A stretch of 64,000 nt of DNA from positions 290,221 through 354,220 of the forward strand of contig NW_006766909.1 of the NCBI RefSeq assembly GCF_000275845.1, read 5' to 3'. The notes beneath the pieces were generated by a model. That model saw nothing but the letters and a program-made list of their open reading frames with translations, had not been told where the DNA came from and did not search any database. This document shows, piece by piece, positions 49,996 to 60,387 of the stretch (the first letter of the stretch is position 1; the number at the start of each line of letters is the position of its first letter). This DNA is from Dichomitus squalens LYAD-421 SS1 (Eukaryota; Basidiomycota; Agaricomycetes; Polyporales; Polyporaceae). Made by a program: the position numbers and the translations under genes.

Positions 49996-52900
49996 ATGGG
50001 ACACGCTCAAAAACCTTCAGTCGACAGCGAGATGCATGAGCTCAATGCCGAGGCCGATTTTCTCGAGCAGAAGATCACAGTCGCCCCGGTTGGCGCAAGC
50101 GGAGAGGACGCGAGGGTGCAACCACAGCAATCTGACCCGGACGCACAGGCAATGGTCATCGAGTCCCTCCGCAGCCAAGTTCAGGACCTCTTCTCGCAAG
50201 TGTCGCAACTCAATAACAAACTCGTCCGCTCTTACGACCGTGTTTCCGACTTGGAAGATGAGCTTCACGTAACATCGCAGAATCTACGTCAGGCCACCAT
50301 CAAGGTCGGCCAACTCGAGCTCGAACGCACACAGCATCTCTCCGCGCTCAGCACCGGACTCCTCGTCGAGAAGTCGCATGTGACATCTGAGCTGACGCGT
50401 CTCATGGAGAAAGCCACCGAAGAGGCGGCACGCCGTGGCCAGGCCGAGAGTGCTCGCGCTGAAATCGAGAAGGAATTAGACGATCTCAGCGCTGGCCTGT
50501 TCGACCAAGCGAACCGGATGGTGGCTGAGGCACGTATCGCCGAGGCCAAGAGTGCGCGGAAGGTCGAGGAGACGGAGGCGGCCCTTCGAAGCGCAGAGGA
50601 GATCGTCGGCGCTCTGCAGGCCCAGATGCAAACGTTGGAGGCAGACAAGGAACAGGCAGACAGGAGAGTGGAGGAGATGAGGTTGCGTATGGGCAAGGGC
50701 AAGTGGGTCGAACATGGAGTGAATCATACCCACACAGTCCGGCGGCATCTCTTCGCGTCGCATGTCCCTTACCACGAATTCCTCGTCTTTGTGTCGCATC
50801 TGCGAGCTATTCGTCCGGCATCGCCACATCCACCCGCCATGTCTACCCTCACCCCTTTACCGTTCTTGGCAAGAATCATTGCTGAGGACTCGTGCGTAGC
50901 ATCCATTCCTTCATCTTCAACTGATACTGACAAATCGTTCAAAGCGATCCAACTGTGCGCTTGGACCTCGCTCCCTCGCTGAACTGGTTGTCAAGACGTT
51001 CCGTGATAGGGGCGATTCACAGTGGTCAACTCACGATTGAGCCTATACAATTTACGACCCTTCTGGAGGAGCTGGCTCCACCGAATATACCCACTAGCCA
51101 CCATCATACCCACGTCGTCTGCGCCCTCTGCGGGATGTTGATATACTCTTCGGCCAGCGACTCCTCACCCAGTACACCTACTACTCCCTATCCTTTGCGC
51201 TCCGGCTCGCAAAGCGCGTCTTGGTCTACCACTCTCTTCAAAAACGTGCGTTCTGGTGAGATTACTTTGCCAGCGTTAACGGGCCAGAATCATCGACATA
51301 CGCCTTCGTTCGGCTCTGCTCCCACGGAGCCCCCGACACAGGTGTACATTTTCCGCCTCGATTCTACTTCCTCCGGCCTCCCCATGTCCCTTCCCTTATC
51401 AACCCAGCAGCCTGGAACGCCGACGCGCCAGGCGATCTACCCCCTCTGCACCAGCGGGTGGTGCCTCGCTCGGCTGCGCACGACATGCTCGCTGTGGGCG
51501 TTCGTCCGCACAAGCATCGTCGAGAAGGTTTGGGAAGAGCCACCCATGCCCACTCCGACACACGGCATTCCCAAGCCAGGCGTCAATGGCTTCGAGAAGA
51601 AGCCGTCATCCGAAGGCGAGAATGTCAACGATCGCAACAGCTCCTCTACGCGAGACTCCTCCCCCCGTCGGCCTAAGGTGGGCTCGGCGCTTGGCTCGCT
51701 GTGGGGCTCGATGCAGCGCAGCTTGAGCGGGACTCCTGCGGTGTCGAAGTCGCAGTCGACAGAGAATGTGAGCACGAAGATATCTGAGCCCCCCAAGGAG
51801 AGACCCAAACTGCCGCCGAGAGACCCGTCGCGGAAGACGCTGCCCCCGCCTCCTCCTACTCACCCGGCGGTCTCGCACTCGCCGAGGAATTCGACATCAC
51901 AGTCCTCGACGAACGCTACGGTGCATCGTGTGCCGCCTCCCTTCAAGGAGGAGAAGGAGTCGCTTCCTCCAGTCGTTGCTGCTGCTGCTGCTGCTGCTGC
52001 TTCGCCGCCGCCGCCTTTGCCGAAGAGGAATAGGGGAAGGGAAAGGACGATTACGCCGGAGCTAAATGGGGACGTCAAGGCCTCTACGGACACTGCTCAC
52101 CCAGAAGCGTCTTCTACGGAGCAACCAAAGGAACCTTCCGCCCCCGCTCCTCAGGAAGAAACCGCGCCCGCACTTAAAGAGCCCGAAGCAGCCGTTGGGG
52201 CGCCCGCCAAGCAAGAGGCTCCCCATGCAGAGGGAGAGGCGAAGGCCGCCGCCGCAGATGAGGGCGCGGCACCCAAATCCGGGCTTATCGTCGCCACTGG
52301 CCCCATCTCTCAAAGCACATCGACGGAGTCGTTCAGCACACCCACGGAGGAGCTTCAGGTCGACATCGCCGCCAAGGCTCCGTCGTCAGAACCGTCGTCA
52401 GAGCCGTCCCCACAGAAAACCCCGACGACCGAACAGGCACCTGCAGTCGAGTCTGCGCCCGAGATCGTCTCCGCAGAGCCGCCCGCGATTGAGGCTGCTG
52501 CCTCAACGCCTACTACGGCTACTCCTGTCGCCGAGGCGAAGTCTCAGCCGCCTTCGCGGACGGGATCTCCTGCTCCGCCACCGTTGCCTCGCCGTGCTGC
52601 TGCAAGGACGCGTCCATTGTCCGCGCTCGTACCTCAGAACGAAGAGCAGCCGAAGCGGGATAGCATTGACGTACCTTCACAGACGGAGGCTATCCCTGAG
52701 CCCGCGCCTGTCACGGAAGAGCCTACGTCTACAGAGCAGAAGGCCGAGGAAGCGAAAGAAACTGTCCCGGAGCAGACGCAGGATGAGGCTAAGGAGAACA
52801 GTGATGCCGAGGCGTCTGCGCCTGCCCCTGAGGCGTCGTCCGATGCGCCCGCCCCGGTTGAGCCTATCGCAGTTGTCGATGCAACATCACATATCACGGA

Positions 52901-53297
52901 GGAACCACAGTCTATAGCCGCTACAGAGAATCCCCCTGCGACCCCGCCTACTGAGGACAGCGCGCCTGCATCTGATTCTGATGCTGTCGCTGCCCCCGCT
53001 GACGTGCTGAAAACGGATCTCGCCACCGCTCCTGCAGAGAAGACGTCCCTTGTCAACGGTCACGCGGAGTCTGCGCATTCGGAATCTGAGTCTGTCTCTG
53101 AGGCTCCGCCTGCCTATGCTCCAGGAGAAGTTCAGGCGAATGGGGACAGCAAGGAAAAGCTTGTAGACAACGTCGCGGAGGAACCGGACAACGGCCAATA
53201 CATCGGCGACGCGACGTGGGAGGAGCGCACGTACAAAGAGCTCGTCCGACTGCGGGAAGAGATGTTCTGGGCACGTATTGGTGCTATCGTGCACTAA
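49996..53297 (+). CDS. SEC2: Sec2-type Rab guanine-nucleotide exchange factor
   Basis: Sec2/Rabin-type GEF for a Sec4/Rab8 GTPase, acting in polarised exocytosis. Two exons, 49996-50891 and 50945-53297, total 3249 nt (1082 aa). A long coiled coil (about 50-240), with IESLRSQVQDLFSQVSQLNN, RVSDLEDELHVTSQNL and LTRLMEKATEEAARRGQAES, is the GEF domain. It is followed by an alpha-mixed region with a cysteine pair (VVCALCGM) and aromatic segments (YPLCTSGWCLARL; SIVEKVWEEPPMP). The last 450 residues are Pro/Ala/Glu/Ser-rich and disordered, with an Ala run encoded by GCT repeats, and end in a short conserved helix, ERTYKELVRLREEMFWARIG. That last helix is typical of the basidiomycete members. A second-exon donor/acceptor pair inside the ORF cannot be excluded. 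Confidence 0.85.
51978..52001 (+). repeat. (GCT)n microsatellite encoding poly-Ala
   Basis: About eight perfect GCT codons in the disordered tail of the Sec2 protein, followed by a Pro run. Trinucleotide units keep the reading frame when they slip. Confidence 0.9.
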
Positions 53298-54079
53298 CAA
53301 CCCTTCTATTCATTTTCGTCGGGTAGAGCGAGCGAGACGACAACGAAATCGCTGTATGCGTGGGGTGCGTCCTGACGGGGCGCGTGGTATCTATGTGGTC
53401 TATATGGTTTATTGTAGCTGTTGTTGTACGGAAACTGATCTCTGTCTAGACAAGAATTAAGTATGCCCTTACACATATTGACGTTGACTTGGCTGCGGAG
53501 CGTGAGCGAAGAGTCCGCAACAGAGTCGAGTTGCCGACAGACTTGACATCAACACAGAAAGTCTGGGCCGCCCTCGCAACGTGTTTTCGTATTTCAACAA
53601 ATGTCTATCGCCGTCGTTCCGACATCTCCTCATCAGATCGCTGCTATCACCAGTTAACGTAATAGCATGCCAAAAGAGTTGTGGAGAACGCACCATGAAC
53701 TCTGGAATTGTGTCACGCAGTAGCCGCCAGTGCACCACGCATCGGGTGTATACAATGGTGATCCATACAACTTCTCGTTCTCAAATAAAGGCTTCAATAT
53801 GCACAACGCCGTCCTAGGCTGGTCTACATCCACTCCCCATGGCTCAACCTTCTTGACACGGAGGTCGTATCTTATTAGCAGCTCATTCGCTGCGGTTCTA
53901 GCTTCGCTATGGAATAAGCACAGTCGGAGGTATGGGCCGTGATTGATCGAACAAAAGTGCGCGTGCAAGAAATGCGTAGTATCTTCAAGTTCTCGCCCAC
54001 CGGGTATCACGATCTCGGAGGTATCACGATCCACGAATGATATTGACATCGCCACGGCTTCTGCATTACAATCATACTG
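53298..54079. other. intergenic, no confident gene
   Basis: 3' flanks of two convergent genes. A minus-strand open frame at 53654-54055 (134 codons) has no recognisable domain or introns and overlaps no conserved pattern; it is not called. Confidence 0.4.
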
Positions 54080-56251
54080 TCACAGCTTTGCAGCTAGCAC
54101 ATCTCCGCCGTACACTATCTTCGAATTCAACGCAATCCTTCGATGGTAATCCTCTCGTGCCTTCGTCATCTGAACATGGGTGTGTGCGATCTCTCCTTCC
54201 TCTACCCAGCGGCGGAAAGCCTCCAGATCGACCTCGCTCGACGCCTCTTTCACGTTGCGCGACCAAGTCGCATGCTCCAACAGATATAGAGCACACGAGA
54301 TAGCGGCGAAGTAGTTGAGCAAGGGCGTGGTCAGAAGAGCGTTTGTGACGCTTTCACCGAAGTAGATTGGTAGCCTCTCAAGCGACGCAGAGAGTGTTTC
54401 TACCGCTTGCAGAGCAGGGGAATGCAGCCGGGCTTGGGCTGCTTGAATAAGCGAGCGCCCCCACTGATAAGGATACGATACTGAGTGGTCAGTATACTAA
54501 AATATCTCGGAAGAAACACGCGCACCTCTATGTAGTACGTGACCGCCTTCGGCTCCTTTGACACCGCGCGCGTCAAGTCCAAGGCGCACACGCTAATGGT
54601 GCCTTCCCATATCTTCTCGACCATAGCATCGCGAATGAGTCTACCAGAGCAATAACGGTTCATGAAGTGATAGTGATTAACCAAGGAATGCGGAGCACGT
54701 ACCTGCCAATGCCAGCCTCTTCCATGTACCCCAAGCCACCAAGTGCGCCCATGGCCTGCTCCATGCCGGCAGTGGCCCAGTGCGCCGCGTATCCCTTGAT
54801 CGTGGGTGTCAGTAGCCTCAGTCGAGCCTCCTCTTCTGCGCTTGCCAGGCCACATTCACTCCTTCCGAGCAAGCCGATCGCTCCAAAAGTGAGATTGGCC
54901 AGCGCCTTGTACAAGAGTGTGATCTCAACGAGACCTGCCACGTGCATTGGCACGTCTTTGAGGAGAGTCTTCCCGCCCTCGACGGCGCGCACCGTGGAAT
55001 AAGCGCGTGCGATGGAAAGGCAGCGCTGGAGGGATCCTACACAGTGGACTGTCGAGTGTACCCGTGTGATGTTGAGCATGCGCGCGATGCACCTCACGCC
55101 CTCGTTGAGCGGACCAAGCAGCCAGGCGCGGGTGCCGCGCAACTCGAGCTCAGCTGTGGGGACGCCGTGAGTTCCGACCTTGTTCTTCAGGCGATGCAAG
55201 AAAACCCCGTTAGAAAGAGGCGAGGGGTACCGGCCCATGCGCAAGGGAATCAAGAAGAGCGAGAGGCCGCGCGAGCCTTGGGACACATCGCCGGTACGTG
55301 CGAGCCCGACGGCCATATTTCCCTCTGCCGCGCTGGAGAACCACTTGAGGCCGTCCAGGATGTACGGATCGCCGAGATCACCGTCTGCGCGCTCTGTGGG
55401 TACGGCGCGAGTTTCGGTCTGAGATATATCAGAACCACCCGGACGCTCTGTCATCCACTGGCCGGAGAGGTAGGCAGTTGCGGGATTCCGACTCAGTAAG
55501 TGTGGGAGCAGCTCGCGCTTCATTGCCTCGGTCCCAAACAGATGGATCACTGGAAGGTGATGCGAGTGAGCAGAGGGAATCAGCAACAATTAATGCTTGA
55601 CTTGCATCGCGTAGCACCATCTGTCATCCCCATGGGGCACATAATCTAGGCGACGTTGATGCTGAGCTTGTACGAATCTTGCGCAATGGACACTACTACT
55701 TACGGCGTGACAATCTCCGGTCATGATCATGTTCCGCGCGAACATGACCGTCCTGCTGTATTCACGATAATCCGATTCGTATGCTATCGCATTATAGCCC
55801 TCTTGAATAGCGAATGCTTCAATTCGACGCCATCCTTCCGATGTGTGCAGATTGTCGACACGCCGACCGAACTCATCGTATTGCGTTACAGTCGCTGGGT
55901 GCACCAGTGACGCAAGGGGGCGTATATCTTACATACATCCAGAAAACTCTGTAAGCAGAGGAGGGGGTAAGATAAAAACTCAACTCACCATTGATTAAGA
56001 CCTCCCCTAAACGTGTCAAGTCGCTGTCGACAGACTTCTTGATCCTATCGTGGTGTAAGTTGCATGGTTATATGAGCTCGAATCGTACATACTCATGAGG
56101 AAGGATGCGCCTCAGCAAGGAAGGTAGAACGGGATCCTGTAGGTAAGGATGTTCAATCAGGTACGGAGGCTACGGAGACTGATTAGCGAGTCCAACACGG
56201 GGTGATGGCTGAGATGCAGCTTACCTGCTGGAAACCTTCCTCGATGCGCAT
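54080..56251 (-). CDS. acyl-CoA dehydrogenase (AidB-like subgroup)
   Basis: Flavin-dependent dehydrogenase of the acyl-CoA dehydrogenase fold; substrate not known. Start at 56249-56251 (MRIEEGFQQ, then PPYLIEHPYLQDPVLP). Several short exons, including a 12-nt one (55937-55948, EFSG with split codons), join to VTQYDEFGRRVDNLHTSEGW, CPMGMTDGATR, LIHLFGTEAMKRELLPHLL and the core: TERPGGSDIS (flavin/substrate loop), LDGLKWFSSA, GLSLFLIPL, KVGTHGVPTAELEL, GPLNEGVRCIARMLN, GALGGLGYMEEAGIGR, LIRDAMVEKIWEGT. The C-terminal exon carries the extra helical domain (LLNYFAAISCALYLLEHATW) as in AidB and fungal relatives, ending at 54080. The intron at 55550-55605 has a GC donor (GAT|GCAAGT) and gives the right frame; with GT no in-frame join exists. 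Catalytic-base position was not assigned. Confidence 0.87.
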
Positions 56252-58089
56252 TTATTGAGGCGTGCGAGGGGGCTGATGAGTGTGGCGGGGAGCTCCTTGG
56301 TACGGAATGGGGATAGGGTTTCTTCCGCTGTATTTCATGGGAGGGGCTTATGTGCAGTATGCTTCGATTATATCGGTATCTGAAAAGAACTGCCTCGGGG
56401 ATTCCGGCTGTGCGGCGGATATAGGAGGTTCTAAGGATGTGGGCGCACCACATGTGCCAGTACTTAGTAGTGTGCAGGTTTCCCGGGTCTCGCACGATAG
56501 ACGCCTCGAATGTCACCGAGGCCCTTCCTGTGGCCTATTTTCCGTTAAGCATGTGCCCGCCACCTGTGCAAACTCGTCCAGGAAGATCGGACAGGAGTAC
56601 GATGCATGGTGCACCGTGTATCCTCCTGGAGCGTGGGCGTGATCACGTGATTCTGTTGTCGCGTCCTGTCCTACGTAGACAGTTGCCACCACCAACCCAA
56701 ACCAACACCATCACCAACTCCCCGGTCTGACTCGTTCACTATCTGAATTCTCTCTGCTTGCGTTGGAGGACGACCACATGATTCTACACGACGTTCGCTA
56801 ATCATCGTCCAGCAAGCCTGGAGTCGTCGCCACTCTGAGTGGCGGGCACCCCACCTAGGTCCTCGGCACGGACATCTCCTAACAGCAGGCTTGCCGTCTC
56901 TGGCTCTGCAGACAAGACCGAAATTCGTCTTGTCCTCGCGTCGTCTTCTGAGGTCTCCTCGTCTCACAGCCAGCCATTGTTGCAATCGGTGGGTATCATC
57001 CGCGAGTCGATTCTGTATTTCTAGTCCCCTTCTCTAGTCACTATCTTAGCTACGTCTGATTTCGATGTCATCGTACGTTCTGGCATCTCATCGTTGACTT
57101 CTCCAATGCGTGGGTGGTTTGCTGTGGGACACGGTCTCACCGCCGAGCTTGAGAGGGGGACGGTCTCCGTACTTCATTTCGATCGCTCTGTGACGCGCTC
57201 GGTGAGTCTTCCATCATATATAACACGAACCGGCAGTTAATTTGCGTGATCTTCGTTGCATGATGCATCATTTCCATGAATACCCTTGCGTAGTGATGGG
57301 CTTCTATCGCGTTGTTGTGCTCAGTATGGTCTCCTGCTTTGCGTCCTTCCTCCCGGACGCACTGCGACCTCCCCTCGCCGCGAACACATTCAGCCCTTCT
57401 TCGTCTATTTTCTTCCCTGAAGCTCATGATTCTCTATGTGCTGCTCGACCTCTACAACAGCAAGTCGTTTCAAATGTAAGCAACCCTTCATATTCCGTGC
57501 AGAGCGCGGGTGACGTACTAGCTTTCCCCGCCAAAAAAGCTACCCCCCGCTAGCGATCTTGGATTTGGGTGGTACAAGCTACTACCACCCGGTAGATTGT
57601 GAACCGTCCGCTTGGACAGGCCATCGGCAGCGACCACTGCACTATTGAGCGAAGCTGGGTGAACATGATAAGTAAACATACCCGAGATTCTATGAGGGGG
57701 CGCGTTGCGAGCGCGTTTCAGCGAAGTGGTAGCGTCAAGTGGAAGAGCAAGCGGAGCTGAACGTAGACGTGCTGTCACACATGGAGCGACGACGCAATAT
57801 AAAGGGGATGTTGTAAGAGTTCGCTCTCGACGACTTCCTACTCCGAAAGTCATAGCAGACTGTGGCATGATCTGGCAACGAGCTTCGGCAGATAGCAGCT
57901 CCTGCAGCACACTGACAGTAGCACGCTCTCCGATAACATTTGGACGCGCAGGTGACAGCACACATAATTCAGGGAAAAACTACCCACGAGCCAGAGAGCT
58001 TCAGACTCACTGGAAAAGAGCGGACAGATGCTGAATTGGGGCAGCGCAATAGAGAACGTACGCGGCGGCAAGGAGTACCGCAGCTCTAT
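56252..58089. other. mostly unassigned stretch, possible + strand exons
   Basis: About 1.8 kb. A plus-strand pair of exon-like pieces near 56885-57200 (SRLAVSGSADKTEIRLVLAS and GWFAVGHGLTAELERGT, the second ending at a GTGAGT at about 57200) could belong to an unidentified gene. The gap between them is too short (about 36 nt) for a normal intron here and no product is recognised. The 57500-58090 part shows nothing. Confidence 0.3.
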
Positions 58090-58710
58090 ATCCTACTGTT
58101 GAGAGAGGGAGGGGTTGGACGAAGGGGGAGGCGCATGTCCTCCATGCCATCGTACCATCCGGGGCAGGGCCAGCGACGTCGTCATCGCCATAGTCGTTGT
58201 CGGCGTAATCGTCATCCGTTCCATCCTCTTCAACCAGGCCTGCATTCAGGACCTGAGGATCGTATGGAAGCCCTCGCCACGGACGAGTCCATCGACGCGG
58301 GGCAGATAGGAGGGATCGCGCCATTCGCTGAGTCTGCGACGGAGGGCGTCTGACTCGAGTTTGAGGACACGGAGCGGAGCGCGTAGATGTGGGCAATGGA
58401 GGAGTTGACGATTGAGGACTTGGAGGGACAGCGGATCTGGGAGAGGTTAGGAAAAAAAACTGTCTCGGGTCTTACGGCGAGCGCAGTCAACGGCGTTGTA
58501 GGTCGCCCTGCGCTCTGTAGTGTTGGCGCGCCTGCTGGGCTTGCGCTTGGGCCGAACATGGAGTGGAGGCAGCGCTCTCGATAGGCGGGGGGAGGGCGAG
58601 AGCCTGAACGGAGCTGGAGGGTGAGACGGGAGCCTGAGGATGGTTGATGGAGGTAGGACAGTTGCCAGCGGAGGGCGCGCCGGGGATGGTGAGAGGGAAG
58701 GTCATCACGA
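58090..58710 (-). pseudogene. decayed bHLH transcription factor
   Basis: Fragments of a fungal bHLH protein lie in order in three frames: RRANTTERRATYNAVDCARR (basic region, about 58490-58560), PNLSQIRCPSKSSIVNSSIA (second helix region), and LKLESDALRRRLSEWRD with VDGLVRGEGFHTIL. The family pattern at the basic region is T-H-N-A-V-E-R-A-R-R, so the DNA-reading His and Glu are changed to Tyr and Asp. The loop between helices is largely missing, next to a T8 run. A perfect-looking intron (GTAAGA...CCTAACC...CCCAG) could splice exons, but the conserved helix 2 is then out of frame. The most likely state is a pseudogene; a gene with altered C-terminal frame is possible. Confidence 0.6.
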
Positions 58711-58861
58711 TAGAGGTTCAGTGGATGCAGGCGTGGATGCAGGGCGATAAGCAGGAAATACAGTGGAGACGGTCCTTGTCGAGGTGTTTTACGGCAGGAG
58801 ATCGTGTCTGAGGGCGGAGGCGGAATGCGGCGGGACAAGAGCAGAGGGGTCCGTAATATAA

Positions 58862-59960
58862 TCAGCGGAACTTAGCATGCAGGGGCGCGCCTCGAGTGAT
58901 GTTGCAAATACCATCACCACCGGTGCTTGCGAGCCATCCAAGGCTTCCAGCATCACCTGAACCAAAACGCTTCCCGACTGCCCAACTGATCGAGTACACG
59001 CTCCGTTCAGGCCCCGAGAGCGTGTCTATGCCCTCCCATTTGTGCTCCTGCACGCGCTCCCATATCCTGATAGTCGTGTCGTTGGAAACTGAAGCGAGGA
59101 AGTGGCCGTCTAGGAAAGCGAGCGCCCAGACCGTCGAACCGTGTCCGGAGAGGGTTTGGAAGCAATACCGGAAATTCCTGGGGGATATCGATGTAGAGCT
59201 TAATCGTGTCATCGTAGAAAGCGGATGCGAGGATCTGCGCTCTGTGGCCGGTTGAGAGAAATGGGTAGAAGGGAGGACAGAAGGGAAAGAGGGCGATTGA
59301 CCCATTCGGTCGGATGCCATGAGACGGCCTTCACGTCTTGTGTGTGCCCCATGAGCACCTTCATACACCTCATGGTCCGAACGGCCTGGACCGGATGGGA
59401 TTGACATGATCATGTGTTTAACCGCTGAAGCCTGCGCACGAGCAATAGACCGAGGGTACGCACCTTCTCATATCCACGTCGGCTTGTCGCGACTGCAGCT
59501 CGCAACGAGGTTCCCCGAACTCGAGTGCGCCACGCTCTTTCACTCCATCTCATGGCCCTCCAAGAGGCTCATGCACTCTCATTCCCCTACTGGATTACAC
59601 ACGTCATCCTCTCCATCTTCACCACCTTCCTATGCCCATCCGCCAATACTTAAGTCAAACGAAGCCACTGCTAGTGTTTTGCCCGAGGGCGACCATGCAA
59701 TCGCGCGGACGGTCTTCGCGTGCCCGGTCGAGATGGTCGTGGTATGCGAAAACTTCACGGACGAAGCCTCGGACGCACCGGGGTCGAAAGAAGGAGAGCA
59801 GCTGTACAGCCTGACGTTCTTGTCGGCAGAGCAGGAGGCGAGGATGGGTTTGTTAGTGTGCCACGTGCGGTCTTCGTGACCTGCAGGAATTTTTGAATTC
59901 GCTTCATGTGCACTGCGCGCATATACCGCCTTCCTGCTGAAGAATGGAGTGCATTGTCGC
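58862..59960 (-). pseudogene. CIA1: relic of CIA1/CIAO1 WD40 protein
   Basis: CIA1 is a seven-bladed WD40 scaffold of the cytosolic iron-sulphur assembly machinery and is normally essential. Recognisable blades: TGHEDRTWH...KPILASCSADKNVRLY, HTTTISTGHAKTVRAIAWSP, SLLEGHEME, VKAVSWHPTE, ILASAFYDDTIKLYI, YCFQTLSGHGSTVWALAF, GWLASTGGDG. Three in-frame TGA codons interrupt it (59579-59581 and 59468-59470 where Trp is expected, 59540-59542 where Cys is expected), and frames change around 59330 and 59190. The last blade has lost its ending. It cannot encode the full protein; a working copy should exist elsewhere. Confidence 0.82.
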
Positions 59961-60387
59961 TGGTGATCCATGAACAGTTTGACGGCGTCAGAGGGGAACG
60001 GAGGGAAATGACGAGAACGGACGGAAAGACAAGATGACAGACATGCTTCGATGCCGCGCCGGAATGGATTTCGCAGAAAGCGCCTTGGTCTCTTGCCAGC
60101 CATCGTCCCGCTCACCCTATCACCACCATCCGCTCTCTTGACTCTGTGTCCATTTGCCTTGAGGGCATGATCTCTTCCTCCCTACTCCTACTAGCTTGAG
60201 ATCAATTTACTTGCCAGTCCACTGCACCCACGACACGAAGCCTGCACGCTCTACGTCACCAGAAGTGTTCTATCCGCGCACTTCGTCCACGTATCTCCAA
60301 CCTGGCAACCTTCTTTCTCGCACGGGGGCCGCACTCATAATCTAAGCGTACTTGACTTTGGGGCCACTCCGCCTTACTTGGCGTATC
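59961..60387. promoter_or_regulatory. intergenic upstream of the GT61-type gene
   Basis: About 430 bp between the CIA1 relic and the glycosyltransferase start. No defined motif; likely promoter. Confidence 0.35.

Noticed and set aside
56885..57200. WD40-like or other gene on the plus strand
   Set aside because: VSGSADKTEIR resembles a WD repeat but nothing around it does, and the implied intron would be too short.
59468..59581. TGA read as Trp or Cys (recoding) in the CIA1-like locus
   Set aside because: The locus also has frameshifts and a lost C-terminus, and all other genes in the window use TGG for Trp and TGA as stop. Decay is simpler.
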